This document shows positions 17,624 to 27,290 of a DNA stretch of 64,000 bases, one piece after another. Numbering within the stretch: position 1 is the stretch's first letter; each line of letters opens with the position of its first letter. Origin of the DNA: Thermoproteota archaeon (GTDB lineage Archaea > Korarchaeota > JAOZGF01 > JAOZFZ01); assembly GCA_027492035.1 (NCBI GenBank), contig JAOZFT010000004.1, positions 186,001 to 250,000 of the forward strand. The letters are read 5' to 3'. Position numbers and translations under genes: made by a program. Under the pieces are notes generated by a model, which saw only the letters and a list, made by a program, of their open reading frames with translations, had not been told where the DNA came from and did no database searches.

Positions 17624-18052
17624 TTAAGGTTTCGGCTGAAGTGAAAGCACCTTTTCGTTAAGTCTGTACCTGTACCCAAGCTTATTTTCTCCCCATCTTC
17701 TAATTAATTTACCACTGCTAAAGAAACGGTATAGGTAAGTTGAAGCCACATTTTTTGGGAGTTTCTCCCCAAAAAAATCTAAATAGGCCTCTCTAAGTTC
17801 TCTACTCGTAAACCAAACTTTGCTAAACCTAGAGCAGATGATATACCAAACTCTGTCAGAAGTAGAATTAAATGAAGAAAAGCTGAAGGAAGAAAATTCA
17901 TTAAGTGAAGAATTATCAACACTTGACAATGAAAACTTTGTTAAGAAATCAAGAAGTATGGAAGGATCAACTTTCCCTTCAAGAGACATTTTAATTTCTC
18001 CATTTTCAAACAAATCAAAGATCAATCTAGCTTTCCTTTTCCTTAAATTCAT
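17624..18052 (-). CDS. Hypothetical protein with C-terminal winged-helix-like region, beside the putative origin
   Basis: A 142-residue protein I do not recognise. The middle is Ser-rich and low complexity (LSSVDNSSLNEFSSFSFSSFNS). The C-terminal half (SKVWFTSRELREAYLDFF ... ASTYLYRFFSSGKLIRRWGE) reads like a winged-helix DNA-binding fold. It transcribes away from the putative replication origin that begins at its 5' end, which makes an origin-linked DNA-binding role an attractive but unproven idea. Confidence 0.6.
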   Translation of the reverse strand: MNLRKRKARLIFDLFENGEIKMSLEGKVDPSILLDFLTKFSLSSVDNSSLNEFSSFSFSSFNSTSDRVWYIICSRFSKVWFTSRELREAYLDFFGEKLPKNVASTYLYRFFSSGKLIRRWGENKLGYRYRLNEKVLSLQPKP

Positions 18053-18076
18053 TGTTTAAAACCCTCGCCTGTATTA

Positions 18077-18486
18077 CATTTCCACTCTTTAATAAAATAT
18101 TAATAATCGGTTTACAAAGGTAAAAAATTTGTGAACTATAACAGAAAGGGAACCAATGTACAGAATAAAAATTTAGCTATTAAATCTTTCATTTCCACTG
18201 AAAAACGATAAGTCATCAACAAAAAGAACTAAAGGAATTAAATTCAAACAATACTGGCAAAACAGAAGAAAATAAAGGTATATGTAATACTTCCTGTATC
18301 CTCCCTCTAAACGCTTTTTAGGTGGAGTTTAGTGGAAATGAAGGGGGGACGTAATAGTAAACTTTCATTTAAATATGTGAATTTTAGTGAACTTTTAACA
18401 TACACACCCCTTTATTTCAGCTGAAATAAATCTTCAATAAATTTTCCGAAGTTCTATTTTCTGCTGGGGTAAAGTTGAGTGGAAAT
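18077..18486. other. Putative replication origin with four ORB-like boxes
   Basis: In this gene-free 560-nt segment the 9-mer AGTGGAAAT occurs four times: minus strand at 18078-18086 and 18191-18199, plus strand at 18329-18337 and 18478-18486. The inner two are extended: TTCAGTGGAAATGAAAG (minus) and TTTAGTGGAAATGAAGGGGG (plus), the latter with the G-string typical of archaeal origin recognition boxes bound by Orc1/Cdc6. The boxes form two pairs in inverted orientation around an AT-rich centre (about 18200-18325), the standard archaeal origin layout. No orc1/cdc6 gene is in the window; RPA, Lhr helicase and PolD DP2 lie within 14 kb. Confidence 0.7.
18411..18430. repeat. 20-bp perfect palindrome inside the putative origin
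   Basis: TTTATTTCAGCTGAAATAAA is a perfect palindrome between the third and fourth origin boxes, next to CACACCCC. It could be a dimeric protein site or a cruciform; alternatively an operator for the downstream prenyl synthase gene. Confidence 0.5.
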
Positions 18487-18558
18487 AGATGAAACATACG
18501 TGTGTGCAGGTTTTTCAAACATAAATTATTAAAACCTTTCTGTTTTAAGAGAAGGTAA

Positions 18559-18572
18559 AGTTTTTAAAAATA
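18559..18572 (+). promoter_or_regulatory. TATA-like promoter of the prenyl synthase gene
   Basis: AGTTTTTAAAAATA lies about 45 nt upstream of ATG 18613, a typical archaeal TATA box position for a short leader. GGTGG just before the ATG is the ribosome binding site. Confidence 0.4.
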
Positions 18573-18612
18573 AGAGTGAATTTCTCTGTACCTTCTTAAT
18601 TAAGGTGGTTTA

Positions 18613-19710
18613 ATGCGAGAGAAATCGTTGGGAGATCTTCTTGTCGAGATTGAAAAAAGAAGTAAACTCGTTTATGAAACTTATATACTCAGTAGTAAAT
18701 ATAAATCCATTTTTAAGCCGAAAGATATAATGGAAGGTATTCTTCTTTACCCCTCCTATAAGGGAAAGGGATTAAGGCCCGCTGTGCTTCTTTTTGCTTG
18801 TGGCGCAGTGGGAGGGGATGAAAATAAAGCTTTACCTGCAGCTGCTGCTGTAGAACTTTTCCATACTTGGACATTAGTTCATGATGACATAATTGATAGG
18901 GATAAGAAGCGGAGAGGAGGACCTACTGTTCATATATATTTAAGTGACAAAGCAAAAAGAGTTTATGGGTGGGACCCCGAAACTTCCTTACATTATGGAC
19001 TATCACTAGCCATACTAGTTGGAGATACCCAAAAAGGCTGGTCAATAGGGGAGTTAATGTATCTACTTTATAAGGAGAAAGGAGTTAACCCTGTTTTAGT
19101 GCTTGAATTGATCCACAAATTAGATTTTATTACTCTTAACACTTTAGTAGAGGGTGAATCCCTAGATGTTCTTTATTCTAGGAAACCAGTTAATAAACTC
19201 ACCGAAAAAGAAATAATAGACATGTTATGGAGAAAGACAGGGGCCCTTTATAGTTTTTGTGGTGAAGCAGGTGCCATGATAGGATTAAACACTATCTATG
19301 AAAACGAGTTTGTTAAGGCTTTAAGAGATTTCACTGCAAGTTGTGGAATTGCTTTTCAACTTCAGGATGACATTCTAGGGATTGTGGGAGATGAAAATAA
19401 GCTTGGTAAACCTGTTGGTTCTGACATCCGGGAAGGTAAAAGAACGGTTATTTTGTGGTATGCTTACAAGTCTGTGGGTCCATCTGAAAGGAAATTACTG
19501 GAAAAGGTTGTAGGTAACGCCTCAGCAGAGCCGGAGGAAATTCAGGAAGTTGTTGATTTGTTAAAAGAATCAGGAGCTATTGATTACGCCAAAAATTTAG
19601 CTGTGGATTATGTAGAAAATTCTTTACCGAAACTAAATATTCTCCCTGAGACCAAGTACAAGGATCTTTTAATTTCATGGGCTAACTTCTTAATCGAAAG
19701 GAAATTTTAA
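18613..19710 (+). CDS. Polyprenyl (geranylgeranyl) diphosphate synthase
   Basis: Builds the isoprenoid chain for membrane ether lipids. The first aspartate-rich motif is in LVHDDIIDRD (about residues 92-101) and the second in FQLQDDILGIVGDE (about 250-263), followed by KPVGSDIREGKRT. It is 365 residues, a little longer than the usual 320-340. The GGGP synthase and G1P dehydrogenase that use its product are at 40-42 kb. Its stop overlaps the convergent FAD dehydrogenase by 4 nt. Chain length cannot be read from sequence alone. Confidence 0.9.
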   Translation: MREKSLGDLLVEIEKRSKLVYETYILSSKYKSIFKPKDIMEGILLYPSYKGKGLRPAVLLFACGAVGGDENKALPAAAAVELFHTWTLVHDDIIDRDKKRRGGPTVHIYLSDKAKRVYGWDPETSLHYGLSLAILVGDTQKGWSIGELMYLLYKEKGVNPVLVLELIHKLDFITLNTLVEGESLDVLYSRKPVNKLTEKEIIDMLWRKTGALYSFCGEAGAMIGLNTIYENEFVKALRDFTASCGIAFQLQDDILGIVGDENKLGKPVGSDIREGKRTVILWYAYKSVGPSERKLLEKVVGNASAEPEEIQEVVDLLKESGAIDYAKNLAVDYVENSLPKLNILPETKYKDLLISWANFLIERKF

Positions 19711-21080
19711 CCTCTTCCTAATTTTTCAATTACTCCCTCTGCGGCTATCAACCCGGTTGCACCAGCAGTTACTATTCCTCTAGAAACTCCTGCACCATCC
19801 CCTGCAACAAAAAGGTTCTCAGCCGCCTCCAAATTTTTGTTTGTCACGATTCTATGGGCTGAAAATTTTACTTCGGGTGCATAAAGTAAAGTTGATGCAC
19901 TATTAATCCCGCTAATTACCTTATCTAACATGTTAAGTCCTTCCAGTATATCTGTTAATATTCTATGAGGAAGTACAAGCGCCAAGTCTCCCGGAGTTAC
20001 ATCTGTTAAGGTTGGTTTCACATGATTTGACTTTATTCTTTTCCATGTAGATCTTCTTCCCCTTTCCAAGTCACCAAGTTTCTGTATTATGGGTTTTCCA
20101 CCGCCTAAAATATTTGCTTGTTTAGCTATCTGTCTTCCAAAGGCTGTTGTGTTTTCTACAGGCTCTGTTAACTTAACTCTTACCAAAAAAGCGAAGTTTG
20201 TATTCTCTGATTTCTTCTCATACATTGCGTGTCCATTGACGAGTATAAGTTCATCATAGACTTCCTTAACTACAAAACCTCTTTCATTTACACAAAATGT
20301 CCTTGTAAAGTCGTCATAGGTTCTGGAGTAAATATGGAACTTCGGATCTAAACTTACTTCCGTCACAGGGTCCATTACTAAAGCTGGCACCTCTACACGA
20401 ACTCCTACATCTATAGGTTCAAATTTTTTTTCCAACCCCAGTTTCTCAGCTTGATGAGAAAGCCAATTAGCTCCATATCTCCCAGGGGCAATGACCAAAA
20501 ATTTTGTTTTTATTTTTCCATTAGTGGTTTCTAACAAGTACTGTTTATTTTGCTTTTTTATTTCTAAAACCTTCGTTTTCAGGAGAAACTTAACCCCCTT
20601 TTCTCTGAGATAATTATATATGTTAGAAATAACTTTCACTGAATTATCACTCCCTATGAACCTCTGCCTTATGGGTATAAACTTTATTCCTGCAGCTGCG
20701 GATTTCCTTTCTAAGAATTTTACTTCAGGTCGATCGCCATAAACTTTCCTTGAAGCTCCAAACTTCAAAAAGAAATTATCTACTTCTTTGATGAGGTTCC
20801 ATGCTTTCTTATTTGATCCTGTTAATGCTTCAAGATCCCCTCCTATATCAGGTCTAAGGTTCAATCTCCCAGCTGATATTAAACCCGCCCCACCCACCCC
20901 GGTGAGGATTTTACATGGGTTACATTTAGTGCAAACACTAGTAACTTCTAATGGACATTTACGTTTACTTGGTTCATTCCCATAATCTATCACTAACACT
21001 CCCTTAACTTTGTTTTTAACAAGTCTATAGGCAGCCATCAAACCTGCAGGCCCAGCTCCAATTATTGCCACCTGTTGCAT
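19707..21080 (-). CDS. FAD-dependent dehydrogenase (COG2509 type)
   Basis: A 457-residue flavoprotein. FAD-binding GxGxxG in AIIGAGPAGLMAAYRL (residues 5-20), an early cysteine cluster (CPLEVTSVCTKCNPC, about 42-56), and a C-terminal FAD motif LFVAGDGAGVSRGIV. The Cys-rich segment followed by GGAGLISAGRLNL is typical of the uncharacterised COG2509 dehydrogenases. The substrate is unknown; a role in isoprenoid or lipid reduction would be a guess from the neighbouring prenyl synthase. Confidence 0.85.
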   Translation of the reverse strand: MQQVAIIGAGPAGLMAAYRLVKNKVKGVLVIDYGNEPSKRKCPLEVTSVCTKCNPCKILTGVGGAGLISAGRLNLRPDIGGDLEALTGSNKKAWNLIKEVDNFFLKFGASRKVYGDRPEVKFLERKSAAAGIKFIPIRQRFIGSDNSVKVISNIYNYLREKGVKFLLKTKVLEIKKQNKQYLLETTNGKIKTKFLVIAPGRYGANWLSHQAEKLGLEKKFEPIDVGVRVEVPALVMDPVTEVSLDPKFHIYSRTYDDFTRTFCVNERGFVVKEVYDELILVNGHAMYEKKSENTNFAFLVRVKLTEPVENTTAFGRQIAKQANILGGGKPIIQKLGDLERGRRSTWKRIKSNHVKPTLTDVTPGDLALVLPHRILTDILEGLNMLDKVISGINSASTLLYAPEVKFSAHRIVTNKNLEAAENLFVAGDGAGVSRGIVTAGATGLIAAEGVIEKLGRG

Positions 21081-21339
21081 TTACTCTTCCCCATAGTAAA
21101 TAATAATAGAACCACATTATTTTTCAATCTTCAATTTCATGGCATTTCCAAAAACAAAAACCATGGTTCTTCTTTTTAAAAAAGAATATAAATTTGTTTT
21201 ATAGTTAATAAAGGTACAGAGTAACTTAAGAAACAAACCCTTTTAATATAAATTTCCTTTAAAATAATCTTTTTTAGCTTTAGTTTAGAAGTTGCAGTTT
21301 AGGAATTATTCCTTTTTACGTAACCAAGGGTGCTATTTT

Positions 21340-21750
21340 GTGCTGAGGTCAAAAAAACTTTACATCTATTTGCCAGAACTAAAAAAGAAACTTTATAAGG
21401 TTGGTAGATTGACTTCAAGTCTTAGGTCATCTTTCTTTCAAAGATACGGTTCACGTTTTCAGAAAGCTGTTGAAGCAGTAAGTGAAGGCAATGTTTACAA
21501 GTATATTTTTAAACCTAGTGGAAGAGTTGTTTGGGTGGTGGTGGGAAGAGAAAGGGACTACTTACTTACTTCAGAATCTTTTTGCGGCTGTCCAGACTTC
21601 TACCTTAACGTAATTGTAAGGAAGAGGGTTGATGCATGCTATCACATATTAGCCAAGGTCCTAGCTGAATTTTTAGGAGTTTATAATTTAGTCGAAGCGG
21701 ATGATGAAAGCTACTCCTCTCTAAGGGAAGAATGGAACCATGTAATCTGA
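21340..21750 (+). CDS. SWIM zinc-finger protein
   Basis: The SWIM motif is CGCPDF...DACYHILA, that is CxC then CxH, near the C-terminus, preceded by a typical beta region (VWVVVGRERDYLLTSESFCGC). SWIM domains bind DNA or proteins. I chose GTG 21340 because AGGGTG lies 7 nt upstream; a TTG at 21292 would add sixteen residues. It ends 30 nt before the Lhr-type helicase, so the two are likely cotranscribed and may act together. Confidence 0.8.
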   Translation: MLRSKKLYIYLPELKKKLYKVGRLTSSLRSSFFQRYGSRFQKAVEAVSEGNVYKYIFKPSGRVVWVVVGRERDYLLTSESFCGCPDFYLNVIVRKRVDACYHILAKVLAEFLGVYNLVEADDESYSSLREEWNHVI

Positions 21751-21780
21751 GGAATTTTAGAAAAAGTAGGAGTTTTTGAA

Positions 21781-24576
21781 TTGCTGACAATCGAAATACT
21801 TTCTTGTTTCGGAGATCAACTAGCTAATCTTGGTATAAAAGAGTTCACTAAGTTTCAAGTTTCAGTTTTTCGCTCTGTCTTTAAGGGCGAAAATTTACTA
21901 GTGGTTGCTCCACCAGGTGCCGGTAAGACCGAAGCTGCGATACTGCCCATATTTTATAAATTGTTCAAAGAACCAATTAATAACCAAAAAGGTATTAAAC
22001 TTCTCTACATCACTCCATTGCGGGCGTTAAATAGAGACATGGAAAGAAGACTAGTTTCTCTAGGCGAAAAAGTTAATTTGAAGGTACAAGTCAGACATGG
22101 TGATACAAGTAACGCTTTACGTCGATTGCAGGCCAGCCACCCACCTGACGTACTAATTACAACCCCTGAAACTTTGCAGGTGATCTTAGTCAGTCGAAAA
22201 ATGAGGAAACACCTATCCTGTGTTAAATTTGTCGTGGTTGATGAAATCCATGAACTTTTTTCAAGTAAGAGAGGAGTGCAGCTTTCTTTAGGGCTTGAAA
22301 GACTAAATAGATTAGTTAAAGGCTCATTTCAAAGGATAGGTTTATCAGCTACGGTTAAAAACCCATATAAATTAGGAGTCGCTCTTATGGGGACGAGTAG
22401 GCCGTTTAAGGTATTTATTGACAAAGGAAAGAAAAAGTTTTCATTCACAATAGATTTGTTCGAGGACTTTAACAAAGATTTACCAGCTCTTCTCAAGGAA
22501 CATATTGCTCACCATAACGCCGTGCTTGTTTTCGTTAATACTCGTGAACTGGCAGAAAGACTTTCTTCTTCTTTGCAGCGTAAATACCCCTCTCTAGGAG
22601 TAGAAGTTCACCATGGTTCTCTTTCTAAAGAACACAGAGAGTTAGTGGAAAAAAATTTTAAGGAGGGTAAGTTGAAAGCTTTAATTTGTACATCTTCACT
22701 TGAACTTGGGATAGATATAGGAAGTGTAGACTCTGTTGTTCAAGTTCTTTCCCCAAGATCAGTCTCTAGACTTGTTCAAAGAATTGGGAGGTCAGGCCAC
22801 AAATTTGGCAAGTTCCTTTATGGAGTATCTGAAGGTTTAATATTATCCAATAGCATGATTGATTTACTAGAGTCGCTGGCCATTGTTAAATTAATGTTTA
22901 AGAACGAATTAGAGACAGGGAATCATTATGCTGCACCCTTGGATGTTTTAGCCCATCAAATAGTGGGTCTTACACTTGAAAAACAAGAAATAAGTGTTAA
23001 AGAAATTTTTGAGGTTATCAGCAGATCTATTTTTTTCAAGAATTTCTCAACTGATAACCTGCTGAATGTGTTATTTTTTCTTAAAAAACTTGGGCTTTTG
23101 TTTTTTGATGGAGAGAAATTGAGAAGGGCGAAGAAAGGGCTGCTTTTCTACTTTCAACATGTTTCAACAATACCAGCCATTAGACACTTCCCAGTCATCG
23201 ATGTTTCTTCAAACAAAGTTCTGGGTTTTGTTGACGAGAAATTTATTGGCAGAATCGCTGATGGCACTACCTCATTCATAATTAAAGCTCAACCTTGGAA
23301 AGTTGTGAAAGTGGAAGAGGAGAAAGTTTTAGTAGAAAAGTGGAAGTGGGAAAATAATATAATACCATCTTGGATAGGGGAAATGCTTCCGGTATCATTT
23401 AAAGTGGCCCAAGAAGTAAGGTCTATCCTCAGCACTTTGATGAATGGGTCCTTGACCCAAAAGGAGGAAAAGAATTTGATAGACCTCTACTTAACTGATT
23501 ATTCGAAACAAAGAATCCAGCAATTAATTGCTGAAATTCGCAGAGAAAATTTACATGTTCCTACAAACGAAAACATTTCGGTTAAACTCTTTAAAAACCA
23601 TATTTTACTTTATACTTTCTTGGGAACTAAAGCTAACGAAACACTTAAAATTCTTCTTTCTTACTTCCTAGGGCAAAAGCTTGGTTTCTCCATTGTTGCT
23701 TTCTCCGACCAATATGGTGTATTACTTAAAGTCCCTGGACTAAACATAAACTACATCTATGAGTTTCTAGATGGTTTGAACCTTAAAAAATTACAAGCCA
23801 ACCTATTCAATGCCTCACTTTTACTGAATGACTTTATTTGGCATGTTTACCAAGTTTCAAAACGTTTCGGCGTGACTGAAGAAAATGTTACCTTCTTAGA
23901 GTTCAAAAAGTTTTATGAAAAGTTTCTGAAAATTTATAAAGAGACCCCTATCTTTCTCGAGGCCTATAATGAATTTTTAGTTGGAAATATGGACCTAAAA
24001 ATTGTCAAGGAATTCATTAAAAACTTCCAAGAAGGGAAAATACAGCTTCACCTCATAAAAGAAGATGAAAAAATGGCTTTTTATCCTCCTTTAATGAATT
24101 ATAAAAACTTCCTCAGCTGCACCTCCCACCAAATTCCCCTCTCGTTAATAATTGAAGAATTTAAGGAGAAAATAAAAAATAAACAGGTAAAACTCATTTG
24201 TGTTTTTTGCGGGAAATGGTTAGCAGTGCGTCGAATAAAATATATAGAAAAAGTTAAATGCCCACGTTGCAGATCAATTTTTATTGGAATAACTGATCCA
24301 AATGATGAATTAAGTTTTAAAGTCCTCAAAAAACATAAGCTGGGCCTCAGTTTACCTCAAAGGGAAAAGGAAGTCCTCAAAAAATTGATGGATTCTGCTG
24401 ATTTAGTCGCTAACTTCGGCTTAAAAGCAGTAATTGCCTTGTCAGTTTTTGGTGTTGGTGCAAGAACTGCTAAGAAAATACTTTCAACAAGGCCTCTCTC
24501 TGAGGAAGATTTTTTCAAAGAACTATTTACTGCAGAAAAAACATTTATAAGGACGAGAGAATTCTGGAAAAAATAA
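21781..24576 (+). CDS. lhr: Lhr-type superfamily 2 helicase
   Basis: A 931-residue DNA/RNA helicase of the Lhr family, involved in repair or RNA handling. Walker A APPGAGKTEAA (about 42-52), DEIH box VVDEIHELF (about 156-164), motif III LSATVK, motif VI QRIGRSGH (about 336-343). A zinc-finger-like pair follows late in the protein (CVFCGKW, CPRCRS, about 805-830), and a helix-hairpin-like end. TTG start at 21781. A SWIM protein gene precedes it and the RPA-like gene follows after 76 nt. Confidence 0.9.
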   Translation: MLTIEILSCFGDQLANLGIKEFTKFQVSVFRSVFKGENLLVVAPPGAGKTEAAILPIFYKLFKEPINNQKGIKLLYITPLRALNRDMERRLVSLGEKVNLKVQVRHGDTSNALRRLQASHPPDVLITTPETLQVILVSRKMRKHLSCVKFVVVDEIHELFSSKRGVQLSLGLERLNRLVKGSFQRIGLSATVKNPYKLGVALMGTSRPFKVFIDKGKKKFSFTIDLFEDFNKDLPALLKEHIAHHNAVLVFVNTRELAERLSSSLQRKYPSLGVEVHHGSLSKEHRELVEKNFKEGKLKALICTSSLELGIDIGSVDSVVQVLSPRSVSRLVQRIGRSGHKFGKFLYGVSEGLILSNSMIDLLESLAIVKLMFKNELETGNHYAAPLDVLAHQIVGLTLEKQEISVKEIFEVISRSIFFKNFSTDNLLNVLFFLKKLGLLFFDGEKLRRAKKGLLFYFQHVSTIPAIRHFPVIDVSSNKVLGFVDEKFIGRIADGTTSFIIKAQPWKVVKVEEEKVLVEKWKWENNIIPSWIGEMLPVSFKVAQEVRSILSTLMNGSLTQKEEKNLIDLYLTDYSKQRIQQLIAEIRRENLHVPTNENISVKLFKNHILLYTFLGTKANETLKILLSYFLGQKLGFSIVAFSDQYGVLLKVPGLNINYIYEFLDGLNLKKLQANLFNASLLLNDFIWHVYQVSKRFGVTEENVTFLEFKKFYEKFLKIYKETPIFLEAYNEFLVGNMDLKIVKEFIKNFQEGKIQLHLIKEDEKMAFYPPLMNYKNFLSCTSHQIPLSLIIEEFKEKIKNKQVKLICVFCGKWLAVRRIKYIEKVKCPRCRSIFIGITDPNDELSFKVLKKHKLGLSLPQREKEVLKKLMDSADLVANFGLKAVIALSVFGVGARTAKKILSTRPLSEEDFFKELFTAEKTFIRTREFWKK

Positions 24577-24652
24577 TTATAAGCTATTAAAAGAGAGGAG
24601 GAGTTTATAAAGAATGTTTAGAAGCACTAACGGACGCCACGGTTGAAACTAA

Positions 24653-26233
24653 ATGAGTGAAGAAATCAATTATTTAATGAATTTAATAAAAAAGAAAACT
24701 GGGTTAACAGAAGAGTTAATTTGGGAGAAAATTAGAAATGATCCTGTCCTTTCTGGTTCCTTGATCTCAAAGAAAGGTGCACTTATTCTATTGGCCTCCG
24801 AACTAGGAGTGCCACTGCCCAAGAAAAAAACTTCCTCTACCCCCTTTCTTAAACTAAAGGATCTTATTCCAGGGATGAGAAGAGTTAGAGTTGCTGGCCG
24901 TGTAAAAAGAATATTTCCTCTTCTGTCTTTCAAAAGGAAAAACGGGGCAAAGGGTGAAGTTAAAAAAATAATTATTTTTGACAGCTCTCAGGAAGCTGTT
25001 TTGACTTTATGGAATGAAGCTGCACGTAGCTCTTCAAAAATCAGGCCAGGGGATATCGTAAAGGTTTCTAACGCCAAAATTATTCAAGGTTTAAATAATA
25101 AATTAGAAATACATGTTAATTCAGCTTCAGATTTGGAAATTAACCCGGAAAATCTTGACACTAAACTTTTTCCCTGCGTAACGTTGAAATTCCAAAAAAT
25201 TCTAGATATAGAAAATGAAGCTAATGAAATAAGTGTAAGGGGGTTTATCTCAAACAAATTTGATGTTAAGACATTTATAAGGAAAAATGGTTCTACAGGA
25301 TCCGTTTCGTTCCTAGAATTAGCTGATAAAACCGGGAAAATACCTGTTATTTTTTGGAATAAAAAAAAGTTCTTTGAAAAAGTCAGAGAAGGGGATATGT
25401 TAGAATTAAGGTTTGCTAAAGTGAAATTTAACAGGGGTTACCAGCTGGAAATCCACGTGACAAATTCTACAAACATAATTCTTAACCCTTCCCAACTAAT
25501 TGGGAACAAACCATTCCTTAATTTGAAAAACCTAAATCCTGGGTTTATTAGAGAAAAAGTATTCGTTAGAGTTTTCGGTGGAGCTGGTTTACTTCCTCCT
25601 GAACTTTTCTGTGCTTACGATTTACTAGGCTTTGCTCAATTACAGGGTGATAAAGAAGTTATGGAAAAGATCTCTAGTTTAAGCTTTGACACCTGCATAA
25701 GTATTTCAAATTTCCAAGTTGAATCAAATAATCATCCCCTACTTAAAATTTTTTTGGATAAAAGATCAATTATTCAGAAAGAACACTTCCTAGATAAACT
25801 TTTTCCAACCCTGTCTGTGCTTCATAACAGAAGATCGTTAAACGAATTAGCTGAGTCTTTTTATGAGGTGAAAGGAACATTGGTTGAGTTTAGAAAATTT
25901 AAATTTACTGGAAACAGTTTAATTCTGAACTGTTTAATAGATGATGGTTCAGGTGTACTGATTGTTAATTTAACAGGGGTTGTTGCTGAAAAACTGCTCG
26001 GTAAAACCTTGAAACAAATAAAATCAGAGATGAATTCGATGGGGGTTGATGAGTACTCTGTAAGTGAAATTAACAAAGGTCTGCTTGGTCAAGAATTTAT
26101 CTTTTCAGGGTTCGTTAAATATAACTCCCTTACGGGCTTTTTAGAAATGAACTGTGCTAAGGTAGAGAAGGCTAACCCGATTTCTGAAGCATTAATTGAG
26201 GCTTACAACTTTCTTAAAACTAGAAGATATTAA
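24653..26233 (+). CDS. RPA-like single-stranded DNA-binding protein with several OB folds
   Basis: A 526-residue replication protein A homologue. The N-terminal helical part (INYLMNLIKKKTGLTEELIWEKI) is followed by repeated OB-fold units: FLKLKDLIPGMRRVRVAGRVKRIFP (about 65-90), a second starting FPCVTLKFQKILDI (about 175), and later domains. The repeated phrase VKKIIIFDSSQEAVLTLWNE / ADKTGKIPVIFWNKKKF marks OB strands. No zinc finger was seen. It protects single-stranded DNA in replication and repair; the neighbouring helicase and the putative origin fit this. Confidence 0.87.
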   Translation: MSEEINYLMNLIKKKTGLTEELIWEKIRNDPVLSGSLISKKGALILLASELGVPLPKKKTSSTPFLKLKDLIPGMRRVRVAGRVKRIFPLLSFKRKNGAKGEVKKIIIFDSSQEAVLTLWNEAARSSSKIRPGDIVKVSNAKIIQGLNNKLEIHVNSASDLEINPENLDTKLFPCVTLKFQKILDIENEANEISVRGFISNKFDVKTFIRKNGSTGSVSFLELADKTGKIPVIFWNKKKFFEKVREGDMLELRFAKVKFNRGYQLEIHVTNSTNIILNPSQLIGNKPFLNLKNLNPGFIREKVFVRVFGGAGLLPPELFCAYDLLGFAQLQGDKEVMEKISSLSFDTCISISNFQVESNNHPLLKIFLDKRSIIQKEHFLDKLFPTLSVLHNRRSLNELAESFYEVKGTLVEFRKFKFTGNSLILNCLIDDGSGVLIVNLTGVVAEKLLGKTLKQIKSEMNSMGVDEYSVSEINKGLLGQEFIFSGFVKYNSLTGFLEMNCAKVEKANPISEALIEAYNFLKTRRY

Positions 26234-26251
26234 TTTATTATTTAGACTGTA

Positions 26252-27193
26252 TCACTTAAGTTTTAAGTCTTCATACGCTGACAAAGCAGCTACGGCTCCT
26301 TGTGCTGCTGCAACAATTATTTGGGCGGTTTTACCAGTAACATCTCCAGCTGCATAAATTCTAGGTAAGTTTGTTCTTTGGTTTTCATCTGTATAAATAT
26401 AGCCCTTGTCGTTAATTTTAACCCCTATTTGTTTTGCTAATTTACTCTGAGGTTTTAAACCGACATAGATGAAAACACCATCCACTTCTAAATTAAAGGA
26501 TTGATTGTTCTCCTTGTTTTTTATTTTTAGGCCCTTTACCGAATTTCCACCATAAATCTCTGTTACTTGATGATTTGTCAAATAATTTATTCCCAGTTCA
26601 TTTATTTTTTTCCAGTAGGCTGCTTCACACATTACTCTTGGCATAAACTCTACTACTGTTACCTCTTTACAAATATTGTTGAGATAAATAGCTGCTATCG
26701 CTCCTGAGTTTCCCCCACCTATTACGGCTACTTTCTTATTTTTGAAAAAGAAACCGTCGCAGGTTACACAGTAAGACACTCCCTTGCCTAAAAAATTCTT
26801 TTCCCCTTTTACATTTAATCTTTTATGGGTTGTACCAGTTGCAAAAATAACCGCCTGAGTTACATATTTCCCATTAATTGTTTTAACCACGTACTTTTTG
26901 TTTCCCTTAATCACTTGCTTAGCTTCCTCCATTTCCCTTATTTCTACGTAATTTAAAGCATGGGACTTAAACTTCTCTGCCAGTTTATTTCCTTCAATTT
27001 GTTCAATTCCCAAATAGTTCTCGATGAGTGGTGCTTCAAGGCTTAGGCCACCAGCTAGCCCCTTTTCCACAATTATTGTTTTTAATCCAGCTCTGGAGGC
27101 ATATATGCCTGCTGACAAACCTGCAGGTCCGCTACCAATTATAACAACGTCATAACCACTGTTTATAGAATCTGTAGATTTTATTCTGTTCAT
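26252..27193 (-). CDS. trxB: Thioredoxin reductase
   Basis: NAD(P)H-dependent FAD disulfide reductase, about 313 residues from ATG 27193 (MNRIKSTDS), which has GGAGGTTAAATAAA in front; an upstream ATG at 27232 is less likely. FAD motif VVIIGSGPAGLSAGIYASRAG, redox-active CVTC (SYCVTCDGFF), NADPH motif VIGGGNSGAIAA, and C-terminal AAGDVTGKTAQIIVAAAQG. No thioredoxin gene is adjacent. Confidence 0.93.
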   Translation of the reverse strand: MNRIKSTDSINSGYDVVIIGSGPAGLSAGIYASRAGLKTIIVEKGLAGGLSLEAPLIENYLGIEQIEGNKLAEKFKSHALNYVEIREMEEAKQVIKGNKKYVVKTINGKYVTQAVIFATGTTHKRLNVKGEKNFLGKGVSYCVTCDGFFFKNKKVAVIGGGNSGAIAAIYLNNICKEVTVVEFMPRVMCEAAYWKKINELGINYLTNHQVTEIYGGNSVKGLKIKNKENNQSFNLEVDGVFIYVGLKPQSKLAKQIGVKINDKGYIYTDENQRTNLPRIYAAGDVTGKTAQIIVAAAQGAVAALSAYEDLKLK

Positions 27194-27290
27194 TTTATTT
27201 AACCTCCAAAAACATAAGTCATTTTTATACAAACTTAATTTTTAATTAAAACATATTCCCTCATCTTTCACTTTCGAAGAGGTTATTTCA

